From JBBAGC01 sp964491265 (GTDB taxonomy: Bacteria > Spirochaetota > UBA4802 > UBA5550): DNA of 64,000 nucleotides. The notes under the pieces are model-generated. The model saw only the letters and a program-made list of their open reading frames with translations. It was not told where the DNA came from and did no database searches. The translations under genes and the position numbers were made by a program. Below are positions 51,917 to 61,600 of this stretch, piece by piece (the first letter of the stretch is position 1; each line of letters begins with the position of its first letter). The DNA is taken from assembly GCA_964491265.1 (NCBI GenBank), contig CAZBFP010000006.1:62001-126000 (forward strand). The letters are read 5' to 3'.

Positions 51917-53947
51917 TTACTTATCGGTCTCTATCCCGTATTGCAAAAGCTCTTCCGGGGAGTGATCGAATGGACAGTATTTGTGCTCACCTGATAAATA
52001 GCCGTGAACCGGGCAAATACTGAAAGTAGGCGTTAATGTAAAATAGGGGAGCGCATAGTTTTCCGCTATTTTTTTTACAAGCGACTTTACTACCTCTATA
52101 TCATCTATCTTTTCACCAAGGAAAAGGTGAACAACTGTACCGCCTGTAAATTTTGTCTGCAGTTCATCCTGGTGATCGAGAACCTCAAAAAGATCATCAG
52201 TATGGGATACAGGGAGGTGGACAGAGTTGGTATAATAGGGCTCATCGCAGCCGGATGTTTTAATGTCACTGAACATGGCCTTGTCATGCTTGGCAAAACG
52301 ATATGTGACCCCTTCAGCAGGAGTAGCTTCAAGATTATAGAAACTCCCTGTCTCCTCCTGATACTGCATTATCTTTTCCCTCATGAAATCGAGAACCTTA
52401 AGAGCAAAACTCTTCCCTTCAAGAGAGGATATATCTGTATTCAGAAAATTAAGGCATGCTTCATTCATCCCCACAAGACCTATTGTTGAGAAATGATTTC
52501 CCCAGTATTTACGGTCCCTTTCCCATACCCCGGAAAGATAGAACCTGGTATAAGGGTAGAGATTATTCAGTGTAAAATTTTCAAGTGCCTTACGCTTTAT
52601 TTCCAGAGATTTTTTAGCAAGAATCATCAGCTTCTCAAGTTCAGTGAAAAATTCCTCTTCGGTTTCACTTTTATATGCGAGCCTGGGGAGATTGATTGTA
52701 ACAACCCCGATACTCCCGGTAAGAGGATTGGCTCCAAAAAGCCCTCCCCCTCTTTTACGCAGTTCCCTGTTATCCAGTCTCAGCCTGCAGCACATTGAAC
52801 GTGCATCTTCAGGATCCATATCTGAATTGATAAAATTCGCGAAATATGGTATCCCGTATCTGGCTGTCATCTCCCATATATTATTAAGCTTGGGATTATC
52901 CCAGTCAAAATCCTTGGAAATATTATATGTTGGTATGGGGAATGTGAAGATTCTGTTTTTAGCATCACCCTCTGCAAGACATTCCGCAAAAGCCGCATTA
53001 AACATATCCATTTCCTGCTGAAATTCCCCATAAGTTGTATCAAGCATTTCGCCGCCGATTATCACATATTCATTGGCTACTGTGGAAGGGGGAACAAGGT
53101 CCAGGGTAACATTGGTAAAAGGTGTCTGGAAACCTACCCTTGTGGGTATGTTCATATTGAAAACAAATTCCTGCAGGGACTGTTTAACACCGCTATAATC
53201 GAGTTTATCATATCTGATAAATGGAGCAAGATATGTATCAAAGTTGGCAAATGCCTGGGCGCCTGCTGATTCCCCCTGGAGTGTATAGAAAAAATTAACC
53301 ACCTGCCCCAGTGCGGTCCTGAAATGCTTGGCAGGCTTGCTCTCAACTTTTCCTGCAACCCCTGAAAAACCTTTTAAAAGAAGATCTTTTAAGTCCCACC
53401 CCACACAGTAAGCGGAAAGGAGGCCAAGATCGTGTATATGGAAATCACAGTTTATATGTCTCTCCCTTATTTCAGGGGGATAAATTCTTTCAAGCCAGTA
53501 TTTTGCTGTAATTGAAGTGGAGATATGATTATTCAGCCCCTGGAGGGAATAACTCATATTGCTGTTCTCATTTACACGCCAGTCAGATCGATCCAGGTAA
53601 TTATCAATCAGCTCAAGCCCTTCATTAAGAAGATCCTTGCTCTCCCTGATACGCCTGTGCTGTTCACGATAGAGGATAAATGCCTTGGCAACCTTGGCAT
53701 GCCCTCTTTCAATGAGCATCTTTTCAACAAGGTCCTGAACATTTTCAACAGTAGGCATACGGCCGTCTTTATAAACTATTCTTAGAATATCAAAAACAGA
53801 ATTCGCAGCTGTCTCTGCCATCTCACGGCTTGACCCGCCCACAGCCTGGGCAGAATTAAAGATTGCATCAGTAATCTTATCTATATTAAACGGAACGACC
53901 CTTCCGTCCCTTTTACGGATATAACTTATTTCAGATTCATTTATCAT
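51917..53947 (-). CDS. nrdD: Anaerobic ribonucleoside-triphosphate reductase, large part (NrdD without radical tail)
   Basis: The 676-residue protein has an N-terminal ATP-cone (about 7-100; IRKRDGRVVPFNIDKITDAI, RGHAKVAKAFILYREQHRRI). The NrdD barrel follows, with SMCCRLRLDNRELRKRGGGL, GSIGVVTINLPRLAYKS and ATPAEGVTYRFAKHDK. The end is CPVHGYLSGEHKYCPFD, two Cys of the zinc site, followed by about 15 residues and a stop. Normal NrdD continues with more Cys and the glycyl-radical motif, which here is the next gene. It reduces NTPs to dNTPs in the absence of oxygen. Confidence 0.94.
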   Translation of the reverse strand: MINESEISYIRKRDGRVVPFNIDKITDAIFNSAQAVGGSSREMAETAANSVFDILRIVYKDGRMPTVENVQDLVEKMLIERGHAKVAKAFILYREQHRRIRESKDLLNEGLELIDNYLDRSDWRVNENSNMSYSLQGLNNHISTSITAKYWLERIYPPEIRERHINCDFHIHDLGLLSAYCVGWDLKDLLLKGFSGVAGKVESKPAKHFRTALGQVVNFFYTLQGESAGAQAFANFDTYLAPFIRYDKLDYSGVKQSLQEFVFNMNIPTRVGFQTPFTNVTLDLVPPSTVANEYVIIGGEMLDTTYGEFQQEMDMFNAAFAECLAEGDAKNRIFTFPIPTYNISKDFDWDNPKLNNIWEMTARYGIPYFANFINSDMDPEDARSMCCRLRLDNRELRKRGGGLFGANPLTGSIGVVTINLPRLAYKSETEEEFFTELEKLMILAKKSLEIKRKALENFTLNNLYPYTRFYLSGVWERDRKYWGNHFSTIGLVGMNEACLNFLNTDISSLEGKSFALKVLDFMREKIMQYQEETGSFYNLEATPAEGVTYRFAKHDKAMFSDIKTSGCDEPYYTNSVHLPVSHTDDLFEVLDHQDELQTKFTGGTVVHLFLGEKIDDIEVVKSLVKKIAENYALPYFTLTPTFSICPVHGYLSGEHKYCPFDHSPEELLQYGIETDK

Positions 53948-54237
53948 GTGGAAAAAACTCCGGAAATTAAGACATTTTCAAACCAAAAGACAAAAAAGTA
54001 TCACATCAACAATCTCTCAAATTGCAGAACATAGTATTGCAGTTTATATATATTTTGAGGCGGTTTTGCCTGTATGAGCACTTAATCAATATAAAGAGTA
54101 TTTTAAAAATTACCATTAAAGTCAATCAAAAATATTATGTCTCAAGAAAAAAACTTATAAAAAATTCTGAAATTCCGATAATATAAACAGACAGCTATAT
54201 TTATACATCATACTTTGAACATGCACGAGGTTTTAAC

Positions 54238-54759
54238 ATGAAAAGAATAAAAACACTAACCATATTATCATTTTTATCTATTTGTTTTTTCCTGAGCAGC
54301 ACTGCAGCAATGTACAGCAATTCCGTAATTGATGTTATAAAGCTCAATGATTCAGATATTCCTGAAGGTTACCGTTACGGAATAATCCCGGAATTTGCGA
54401 AAAATATGCTGAAAAACAACCCCTGGAACCTGGATCAGAATGCCCTGAGCAGGTTTGCCCCGAGAATTTATCCTGAAGCTGACAGCAGGAGCATGGCTAA
54501 TGTTCATATGACTATTATTGCCAGCGAGAAAAACCCCTACGATGATGACATTGTATGCTATATCTTCATTTATAAGGATAAAAAATCTGCAGAAAGGGAA
54601 ATTGAAAAGCTGACAAAATTTGTTGAATACAACAAAGACCGGGGGATTGTTTTAAGCAAAGAAAATCTGGCTGTATATCTTCTGGTTGATCATACAAAAG
54701 AATACAGACACATAGAAAATATATCCAGAAATATTCAGAAAAGAATGGATACTCTGTAA
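54238..54759 (+). CDS. Secreted protein of unknown function
   Basis: The 173-residue protein has a signal peptide (1-24, LSSTAAM) and a soluble mixed alpha/beta part with no family I recognise. KDKKSAEREIEKLTKFVEYN is an amphipathic helix. It is followed by the metallophosphoesterase gene after 43 bp on the same strand, so they may be co-transcribed. Its first 290 upstream bases hold no gene or clear repeat. Confidence 0.65.
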   Translation: MKRIKTLTILSFLSICFFLSSTAAMYSNSVIDVIKLNDSDIPEGYRYGIIPEFAKNMLKNNPWNLDQNALSRFAPRIYPEADSRSMANVHMTIIASEKNPYDDDIVCYIFIYKDKKSAEREIEKLTKFVEYNKDRGIVLSKENLAVYLLVDHTKEYRHIENISRNIQKRMDTL

Positions 54760-54802
54760 CATTACCCTTTCTCTTCTCACAAATTAATTAGGGTAATTAA
54801 TA

Positions 54803-55696
54803 ATGCTGACAAAAATCCGCCAGTACATAATTTTTCTGCTCATTTTCACCATCTCTGCTGTTTCATGCATCATCGGAACAGTATCAGCAAAAGGTGAAAG
54901 CCCCGGGGGGAGCGAATTTTTAATATGGAGCCATTCCGACATTCAGCCCAGAAGTGAAGGTGAAAAAAGTCATTACGAAACAGCTGTAATTGATGTAAAA
55001 AATAATTTCCCATCCATAGACATGGCCCTCTTTGCAGGGGATATTGTTCAGAAATCTCACTTTGAGGAGATTTACCTCTGGTACCTGGAGACCCGCAAGA
55101 ATGCCCCTGTTAAAGAGTGGTTCGACATAGCTGGTAACCATGAATGGCGAGCCATTGATCTCTATAAAAAACATATTAACAAAAACCTCTATTATTCGGT
55201 GGAGAGAGGGAACCTTCTTATTCTAATGATGTCCAATGAAATGAGAGAGCGGAGAACATTTCTTTCTGATGAAACCTTCAAATGGTGGGAGGGTATGGTA
55301 AAGAATAATCAGGATAAAATTATAATTACTGTTACCCACGGAGTACTTAAAGGTAACGGACTTGCCGCTTCAAGGCTCGACCGTCTGAGAATAATCGATT
55401 CAGAAAGATTCAGAAAGGTTCTGCAGAAATACCGTGTTGACATATGGATCTCGGGACACTCCCACTTTCCAGGATTGCTGCCGGGGAGTGAAGTAACCAA
55501 CGCAGAACTCGGGGGAACAACATTTATTGACAATGGCGGAATCAGGGACGACTTTATGACAACCATTGAATCAAGATTTATCTATTTCCGGGAGGGGAGC
55601 GATAAAGCTGTGATGAAGAAAAGAAATCACAGGTCAGGGCGCTTCTATTCAAATGATTTTATAATACCCCTTGCACACCCCTTTTCTAAAGAGTAA
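54803..55696 (+). CDS. Exported calcineurin-like metallophosphoesterase
   Basis: The 297-residue protein has a signal peptide (about 8-28). The phosphoesterase motifs are visible in order: WSHSDIQP (first metal ligands, S-x-D-x rather than D-x-H), LFAGDIVQKS (GD), IAGNHEWRA (GNHE), ITVTHGVL (His) and ISGHSHFPG (GHxH). It would act in the periplasm or outside; substrate unknown. The altered first motif is unusual and may reduce metal binding at that site. AGGG lies before the ATG. Confidence 0.85.
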   Translation: MLTKIRQYIIFLLIFTISAVSCIIGTVSAKGESPGGSEFLIWSHSDIQPRSEGEKSHYETAVIDVKNNFPSIDMALFAGDIVQKSHFEEIYLWYLETRKNAPVKEWFDIAGNHEWRAIDLYKKHINKNLYYSVERGNLLILMMSNEMRERRTFLSDETFKWWEGMVKNNQDKIIITVTHGVLKGNGLAASRLDRLRIIDSERFRKVLQKYRVDIWISGHSHFPGLLPGSEVTNAELGGTTFIDNGGIRDDFMTTIESRFIYFREGSDKAVMKKRNHRSGRFYSNDFIIPLAHPFSKE

Positions 55697-55792
55697 CTGC
55701 AATTTTTCAGGGAAATGCTGTCATTCCGGATTCATGGGATACAATTTAAATTCAGACAAGCTTCTACCCCTCCCTGAACACTCATTAGCTTT

Positions 55793-55998
55793 CCCCCTGT
55801 CCCTCAGAGGGGGCACGTGTTAATTTATTATAACTCCAAGAATTTAATCTTTATACTTTCTATAACTATTTAATACATCTTCATTTTTAATATGCACTCT
55901 TTTCCAAGCTCAACAAAATAAACTGATTTTTTTATGCTTTGATCAATCTATTTAATCAAGTATTCCTTTTTGCGTGCCCCCTTTGGGGGACAGGGGGG
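55793..55998. repeat. REPIN/MITE-like element, family 1, copy 4
   Basis: The 206-base element runs from CCCCCTGTCCCTCAGAGGGG to CCCCCTTTGGGGGACAGGGG. The interior has AAGCTCAACAAAATAAA, as in copies 1 and 3, and TTTATACTTTCTATAACTAT. It lies in the 430-base gap between the phosphoesterase and DUF2279 genes; no gene is visible there. Confidence 0.85.
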
Positions 55999-56126
55999 AA
56001 AAGACTTGAAAAAATTTATAATTAACGGCTAACCACCCCTCTATTTTTATTAATATCTCTAAATTTTCCTTGACCATTAATTACAGGCATCAAAATTAGA
56101 TTAGTTAATCTACTCAGGGGAATATT

Positions 56127-57137
56127 ATGCTGACATCTATGCTTAAAAAGAATTTATGCTTCACCCTTATTATATGCTCAATTATGTTTTTTACAGGCAC
56201 AAATTACGGATTCTCCCAGGAGAATCCCGATGAAAATATTACCGCGGAAAACTTAAACAATACCGTTCAATCCGGATACCAGTTTTTCCAGACTCAGGAT
56301 CTTTCTACTGATATTAATCCTTTCTGGACACCGGAGGAAACAGGTTTCAAGAAGGGGATGCGCTACTCTATTCTAATAGGGCTGCCTCTTGGTCACCTTG
56401 TCTATGGAGTTGCGGTATGGAACTGGGGGGAAAACAGCGACTGGAAATGGGGGAAGGAACGATGGTTCCAGCGTGACACCGACTCAGGGGGTGCTGACAA
56501 GACCGGCCACTTTTTTGCACACTACATGGTTTCGAGGGCATCCTACTCTTTTTTCAGCTACACTGAACAGAATCAGAATCTGGCATTAGCCTATTCCGCT
56601 TTTACTGCCGGTGTTGTGGGGCTTCTAATTGAAGTTGGTGATGCCTATACAGGGAAATACGGATTCTCCTACGAAGACCTGGTTGCAGATTTTGCAGGGA
56701 TAGGCGCAGCAGTAATTCTGGACAAATACCCTGCTGCAGATGAGTTTATCGGCATAACAGCCACTTACTGGCCCTCAAAGGGATTTAGAAAAGATAAGGA
56801 TAGCAGCTACGGCGATTTTGCAGGTGATTACAGCGGCTGGAAATATATAATGAATTTCAAGTTAGCAGGATTTAAATATATGGGCTACAACATCCCTGAA
56901 TTTATGCGATATATTCAACTCGACCTGGGCTACTATACAAGAGAATATACAGACTATGATCTTGCCGCTAACGCGAGCCCGGAACCGCAGCGGCACTGGT
57001 TTTTTGGAGCATCTGTAAACATGCGGGAAGTGACAAGGGATATTTTCAGGAACAATAAAAAAGCAGGTTGGCTTGCTGAGCAGCCCTTTAAATATTACCA
57101 TATACCTATAGGCTACACAAGCGAAAGATCGATCTAA
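56127..57137 (+). CDS. DUF2279 (YfiM-like) envelope protein
   Basis: The 336-residue protein has a signal peptide (about 8-29, NYGFSQ) and matches the DUF2279 family: LGHLVYGVAVWNWGENSDWK, DSGGADKTGHFFAHYMVSRA and AGVVGLLIEVGDAYTGKYGF, then SYEDLVADFAGIGAAVI. The D-K-x-x-H-F and E-x-x-D motifs suggest a metal-binding or membrane enzyme, possibly related to VanZ-like proteins, but function is unknown. GGGGAATATT precedes the ATG. A terminator shared with gltD follows. Confidence 0.85.
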   Translation: MLTSMLKKNLCFTLIICSIMFFTGTNYGFSQENPDENITAENLNNTVQSGYQFFQTQDLSTDINPFWTPEETGFKKGMRYSILIGLPLGHLVYGVAVWNWGENSDWKWGKERWFQRDTDSGGADKTGHFFAHYMVSRASYSFFSYTEQNQNLALAYSAFTAGVVGLLIEVGDAYTGKYGFSYEDLVADFAGIGAAVILDKYPAADEFIGITATYWPSKGFRKDKDSSYGDFAGDYSGWKYIMNFKLAGFKYMGYNIPEFMRYIQLDLGYYTREYTDYDLAANASPEPQRHWFFGASVNMREVTRDIFRNNKKAGWLAEQPFKYYHIPIGYTSERSI

Positions 57138-57157
57138 AGAGATCCACTCCATAAATT

Positions 57158-57189
57158 AAAAAGAGCGCTGGAATTTCAGTGCTCTTTTT
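57158..57189. terminator. Bidirectional rho-independent terminator
   Basis: AAAAAGAGC and GCTCTTTTT enclose an inner CTG/CAG pair, giving T-runs on both strands. It lies between the convergent DUF2279 and gltD genes and should end both. Confidence 0.88.
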
Positions 57190-57217
57190 AATTTGCCTGT
57201 AAACCGTAAATAAAAAA

Positions 57218-58642
57218 TCATTCCCCGGATAAAAACCTGTCTATCCCCTTTGCAGCCTCTCTACCCTGGTGTATGGCCCAGACAACCAGTGAAGCGCCCC
57301 TCACCGAATCACCAGCAGAAAATATACCCCTTTGAGAAGTCATAAATTCCTCATTAACTGAAATATTACCCCTCCCGTCAAGTTCAAGCCCCAGGTCATT
57401 CACCAGCCCCTTATGATGCACATGGGAAAAACCCATAGCAATTAAAACAAGATCTGTTTCAATCTCAAATTCAGATCCGGGGATCTCTGTCATAATATCA
57501 CGCCCCGATTCATCACGATCCCACTTAACACGAACAGCATGAGCCTTTTTAACTTTCCCCTTTTCCCCGGTAAATTTCAAGGTTTTTACGCTCCACATGC
57601 GGTCGCACCCCTCTTCATGTGAACTGGAAGTCTTTTTAAGCCTGGGCCAGAGAGGCCATGGCTCATCAGAGGTTCTCCTTGGCGGAGGTTCAGGGAGAAT
57701 CTCAACCTGGGTAATCCCTGCTGCACCCTGCCTGTTGGCATTGCCGACACAATCAGAGCCTGTGTCACCGCCCCCTACAACAAGGATTTTCCTGTTAATT
57801 GCCTTTATCAGTTCAGGTTCAGGAATGTGATCACCCCTGACCCGCTTATTCTGCTGCCTCAGATAATCCATTGCGTAATAGATCCCTTCAAGATCGCGCC
57901 CTTCAACTTCAAGGTCTCTTTCCAGCCGGGCACCGATTGCAATCATAACAGCATCAAAATTCTTTTTAAGATCCTCAACTGAATAATCACGGCCAACTGT
58001 CACAGAAGTTTTAAAAACAACACCCTCCTGCTCCATCAGATCGAGTCTACGGTCTATTACCTTTTTATCCAGCTTAAAATCGGGTATACCGAAACGGAGA
58101 TATCCCCCTGCCCTGTCCTCTGCTTCAAATACAGTGACACTGTGACCATGCTGATTCAGATTATCCGCGCATGCAAGGCCTGCCGGGCCGCTCCCTATTA
58201 CTGCAACTTTTTTACCGCTTCTTTTCTCCGGGATTCCCGGTTTAACAAGCCCAAGTTCAAAAGCCTTTTCAATTACAGAAAGTTCATTCTGCCTTATTGT
58301 TACAGGCTCATCATTGATTGAAAGCACACAGGATGCTTCACATGGAGCAGGGCAGACCCTCCCTGTGAATTCCGGGAAATTATTGGTTTCGGTTAATACC
58401 TCATAAGCCCCTTTCCAGTCCTTTCTATATATCATCTCCTGCCATTCAGGCATAATATTTTCCACAGGACAGCCCCAGTGGCAGAATGGGACTCCGCAGT
58501 CCATACACCTGGCTGCCTGGAGGCATCTCTCATCTTCAGGGAGCATTACCTCCACTTCGCCGTAATCGTTTACCCTCTCTTCAACAGGGCGGAAACCAGC
58601 TTCCTTTCTTTTTATACTTAAAAAACCTTTTGGATTCCCCAT
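57218..58642 (-). CDS. gltD: Glutamate synthase, small subunit
   Basis: The 474-residue protein has the N-terminal Fe-S region CLQAARCMDCGVPFCHWGCP and CPAPCEASC. The FAD site is VIGSGPAGLACADNLN, and the NADPH site VVGGGDTGSDCVGNA. FSAGDSVRGASLVVWAIHQG is the final FAD motif. It takes electrons from NADPH and passes them to GltB. Its ATG overlaps the GltB stop (TAATG), so the two subunits are coupled. Length is normal. Confidence 0.97.
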   Translation of the reverse strand: MGNPKGFLSIKRKEAGFRPVEERVNDYGEVEVMLPEDERCLQAARCMDCGVPFCHWGCPVENIMPEWQEMIYRKDWKGAYEVLTETNNFPEFTGRVCPAPCEASCVLSINDEPVTIRQNELSVIEKAFELGLVKPGIPEKRSGKKVAVIGSGPAGLACADNLNQHGHSVTVFEAEDRAGGYLRFGIPDFKLDKKVIDRRLDLMEQEGVVFKTSVTVGRDYSVEDLKKNFDAVMIAIGARLERDLEVEGRDLEGIYYAMDYLRQQNKRVRGDHIPEPELIKAINRKILVVGGGDTGSDCVGNANRQGAAGITQVEILPEPPPRRTSDEPWPLWPRLKKTSSSHEEGCDRMWSVKTLKFTGEKGKVKKAHAVRVKWDRDESGRDIMTEIPGSEFEIETDLVLIAMGFSHVHHKGLVNDLGLELDGRGNISVNEEFMTSQRGIFSAGDSVRGASLVVWAIHQGREAAKGIDRFLSGE

Positions 58643-61600
58643 TAGAAACTCTCCTGTATCATCTGTTCCGCTCTGATTGCCTTGAGCTTTTCATCAATAA
58701 GGGCTGTCTTCATTTCATTAAGAGCCCGTTTATACTCAAGGGGGAGTACCCTTACAAACCTGGGAAGATAGTCATACCAGTTATTTATTATCTCCTTTGC
58801 CACCTGGCTGTCTGTATGATGAATATGCTTATTCAATGTCTCAATAAGAAAATCCTGGTCATCATAATCCCTTACAGATGAAAGTTCCACCATACCGCTG
58901 TTGCAGAAATATTCAAAATCACCATCCATATCAAGAACATAGGCTATACCGCCGCTCATACCTGCAGCGAAATTTCTCCCCACTCTACCGAGGATGATAA
59001 CACGCCCCCCTGTCATATACTCGGCGCAGTGATCCCCTGTACCCTCAACAACAGCAATTGCCCCGCTGTTTCGCACACAGAAACGCTCGCCTGCCACACC
59101 GCACACATAAGCCTCTCCGCCGGTAGCACCGTATAGCACAGTATTCCCGATTATTATATTCTCTTCAGCCTTGAATGTACTCCCGGCCGGAGGGACAGCA
59201 ACAAGTTTTCCCCCGGAAAGACCCTTCCCGAAATAATCGTTTGCATCACCCTCAAGCCTGAAGGTTATACCCCTGGCAAGAAAGGCGCCGAAACTCTGGC
59301 CTGCACTGCCGTGAAAAGTACACTGTATTGAATCATCAGGGAGACCCTTCTCCCCATAACGCTTTGAAACCTCATATGAAAGCATTGTTCCCACAGCCCT
59401 GTCTGTATTAACTACAGGCATCTCAATATAGGCATTCACATCCTTAAGCCTGTCAAAGGAACCCTTAACACGTTCTATAAGCTTGTGATCAAGAACTGAA
59501 TCTATTTTATGGATCTGCCTGCTTACGCAATAGGATGAATAGATATCCGCTTCTGCAGGCCTGAATAAAAGATCATCCGGATTGATATGTTTTGCTTTCC
59601 AGTGATCAAGGTCGCGCCCTTTAAGCATATCGGTTCTTCCAACCAGGTCATCAAACTTACGTACCCCCAGTTCAGCCATTATCTCCCTTATCTCTGCTGC
59701 CATAAATTTAAAATAATTTACCACATACTCCGGCTTCCCTTTAAATCTACTCCTGAGCAGGGGATCCTGTGTAGCCACTCCAACCGGGCAGGTGTTAAGA
59801 TGACACTTCCTCATCATTATACATCCCAGAACAACAAGCACAGCTGTGCCGAACCCGAACTCCTCAGCCCCCAGCATAGCTGCAATAACTATATCCCTTC
59901 CGGTTTTAAGCTGGCCATCCACCTGCAGCCGCACGCGCCCCCGCAGATCATTTTTCAGAAGTGTCTGATGTGTTTCTGCAAGCCCTATCTCCCAGGGGAG
60001 CCCTGCATGTTTAATTGAGCTCAGAGGGCTTGCGCCTGTGCCGCCGTCATATCCGCTTATAAGAATATTATCAGCATGAGCCTTTGCAACTCCCGCTGCT
60101 ATTGTACCCACACCCGATTCGGAAACAAGCTTTACGCTTATCCGCGCCCCCGGATTGGCGTTTTTAAGATCAAATATAAGCTGTGCCAGGTCCTCAATTG
60201 AATAAATATCGTGATGAGGCGGTGGGGATATAAGAGTAACACCCGGTGTGGAGTGTCTTGTTTTTGCTATTATTTTATCCACCTTATGCCCGGGGAGCTG
60301 CCCCCCCTCTCCAGGCTTGGCACCCTGTGATATCTTAATCTGTATTTCATCTGCATTGGCAAGGTAATTGCTTGTTACTCCGAATCTCCCTGAAGCAACC
60401 TGCTTAATGGCACTCCTTGAAGAAGAACCGTCACCCCTTTTAGTAAAGCGTTCAGGATCCTCCCCCCCCTCCCCGGAATTACTCCGTCCATGGATAGAGT
60501 TCATTGCAAGAGCAATCGCCTCATGAGCATCCTTACTGATTGAGCCGAAAGACATGGCTCCGCTTGTAAGCCTCTTCATAATTTCTTCAAGAGGCTCAAC
60601 CTCTTCCAGGGGGATTGAAGCATTTTTCCGGAAATCAAACACCCCCCTGACTACATGAGGCTTTCTGTTGGAACTGTCAATTATTGCACTGAAGTTTTTA
60701 TACTTTTCATAATCCCCTGACCTTACTGCCCACTGAAGTGTATAAATCGATTCCGGGTTCCAGGCATGCTTTTCTCCGGTTTTTCTGTAGCTGTAAACAC
60801 CATCAGACTCGAGAAGATTTTTTTTATGCAGATAAGCCCTTTTATGCCTCACAATAGATTCCTCTGCAACCTCTGCAGATCCTATACCTGATATGCGGGT
60901 CACTGTTCCGGAAAAATATTTATTAACAAAATCACGGGAAAGCCCCACAGCTTCAAATACCTGGCCGCCGCGATAGCTTCTCAATGTTGATGTACCCATT
61001 TTTGCCAGAATTTTCAGAAGCCCCTTATTTACAGCCTTTATATAATTTCTTTCGTATTCAGGATATCTGGTATCGCACCCTTCAGAGCCATTATGTGACA
61101 ATGAAGAGATTGTTCCAAAAACAAGGAATGGATTAACCGCATCTGCGCCATAACCGAGAAGGAGGGCAAAATGCATAACCTCTCTTGCCTCACCTGTCTC
61201 AACTATGAGCGCAGCTTCTGTTCTTATACCTTTTTCTATAAGATGCTGATGAACAGCAGAGCATGCCAGTAAAGATGGTATGGGGATATTATTTTCATCC
61301 GCTCCCCTGTCAGATATGATAATATAATTGATACCTTTCCCCACAGCTGACTCCGCCTCCAGGCAGATTTTTGCCACTGCAGAATCAAGAACCTCTACGC
61401 CATTTCCGGCAGGGAATAGCGCGTCTATAGTGATCGATTTAATCTCAGGGTTAAGACTACCCCTGATCTTTTCCACATCACTATTTGTAAAAACAGGGCT
61501 GAAAAACTTTATAAGCCTGCAGTGTTCCGGGGTCTCCTCAAGCAAATTTTTCCTTGGCCCCATAAAACTTGTGAGGCTCATTACAAGCTCCTCTCTGATT

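Noticed and set aside
53948..54237. Paired NrdR boxes upstream of nrdD
   Set aside because: No two copies of the ACACWATATMTWGTGT-like box could be found by eye at suitable spacing.
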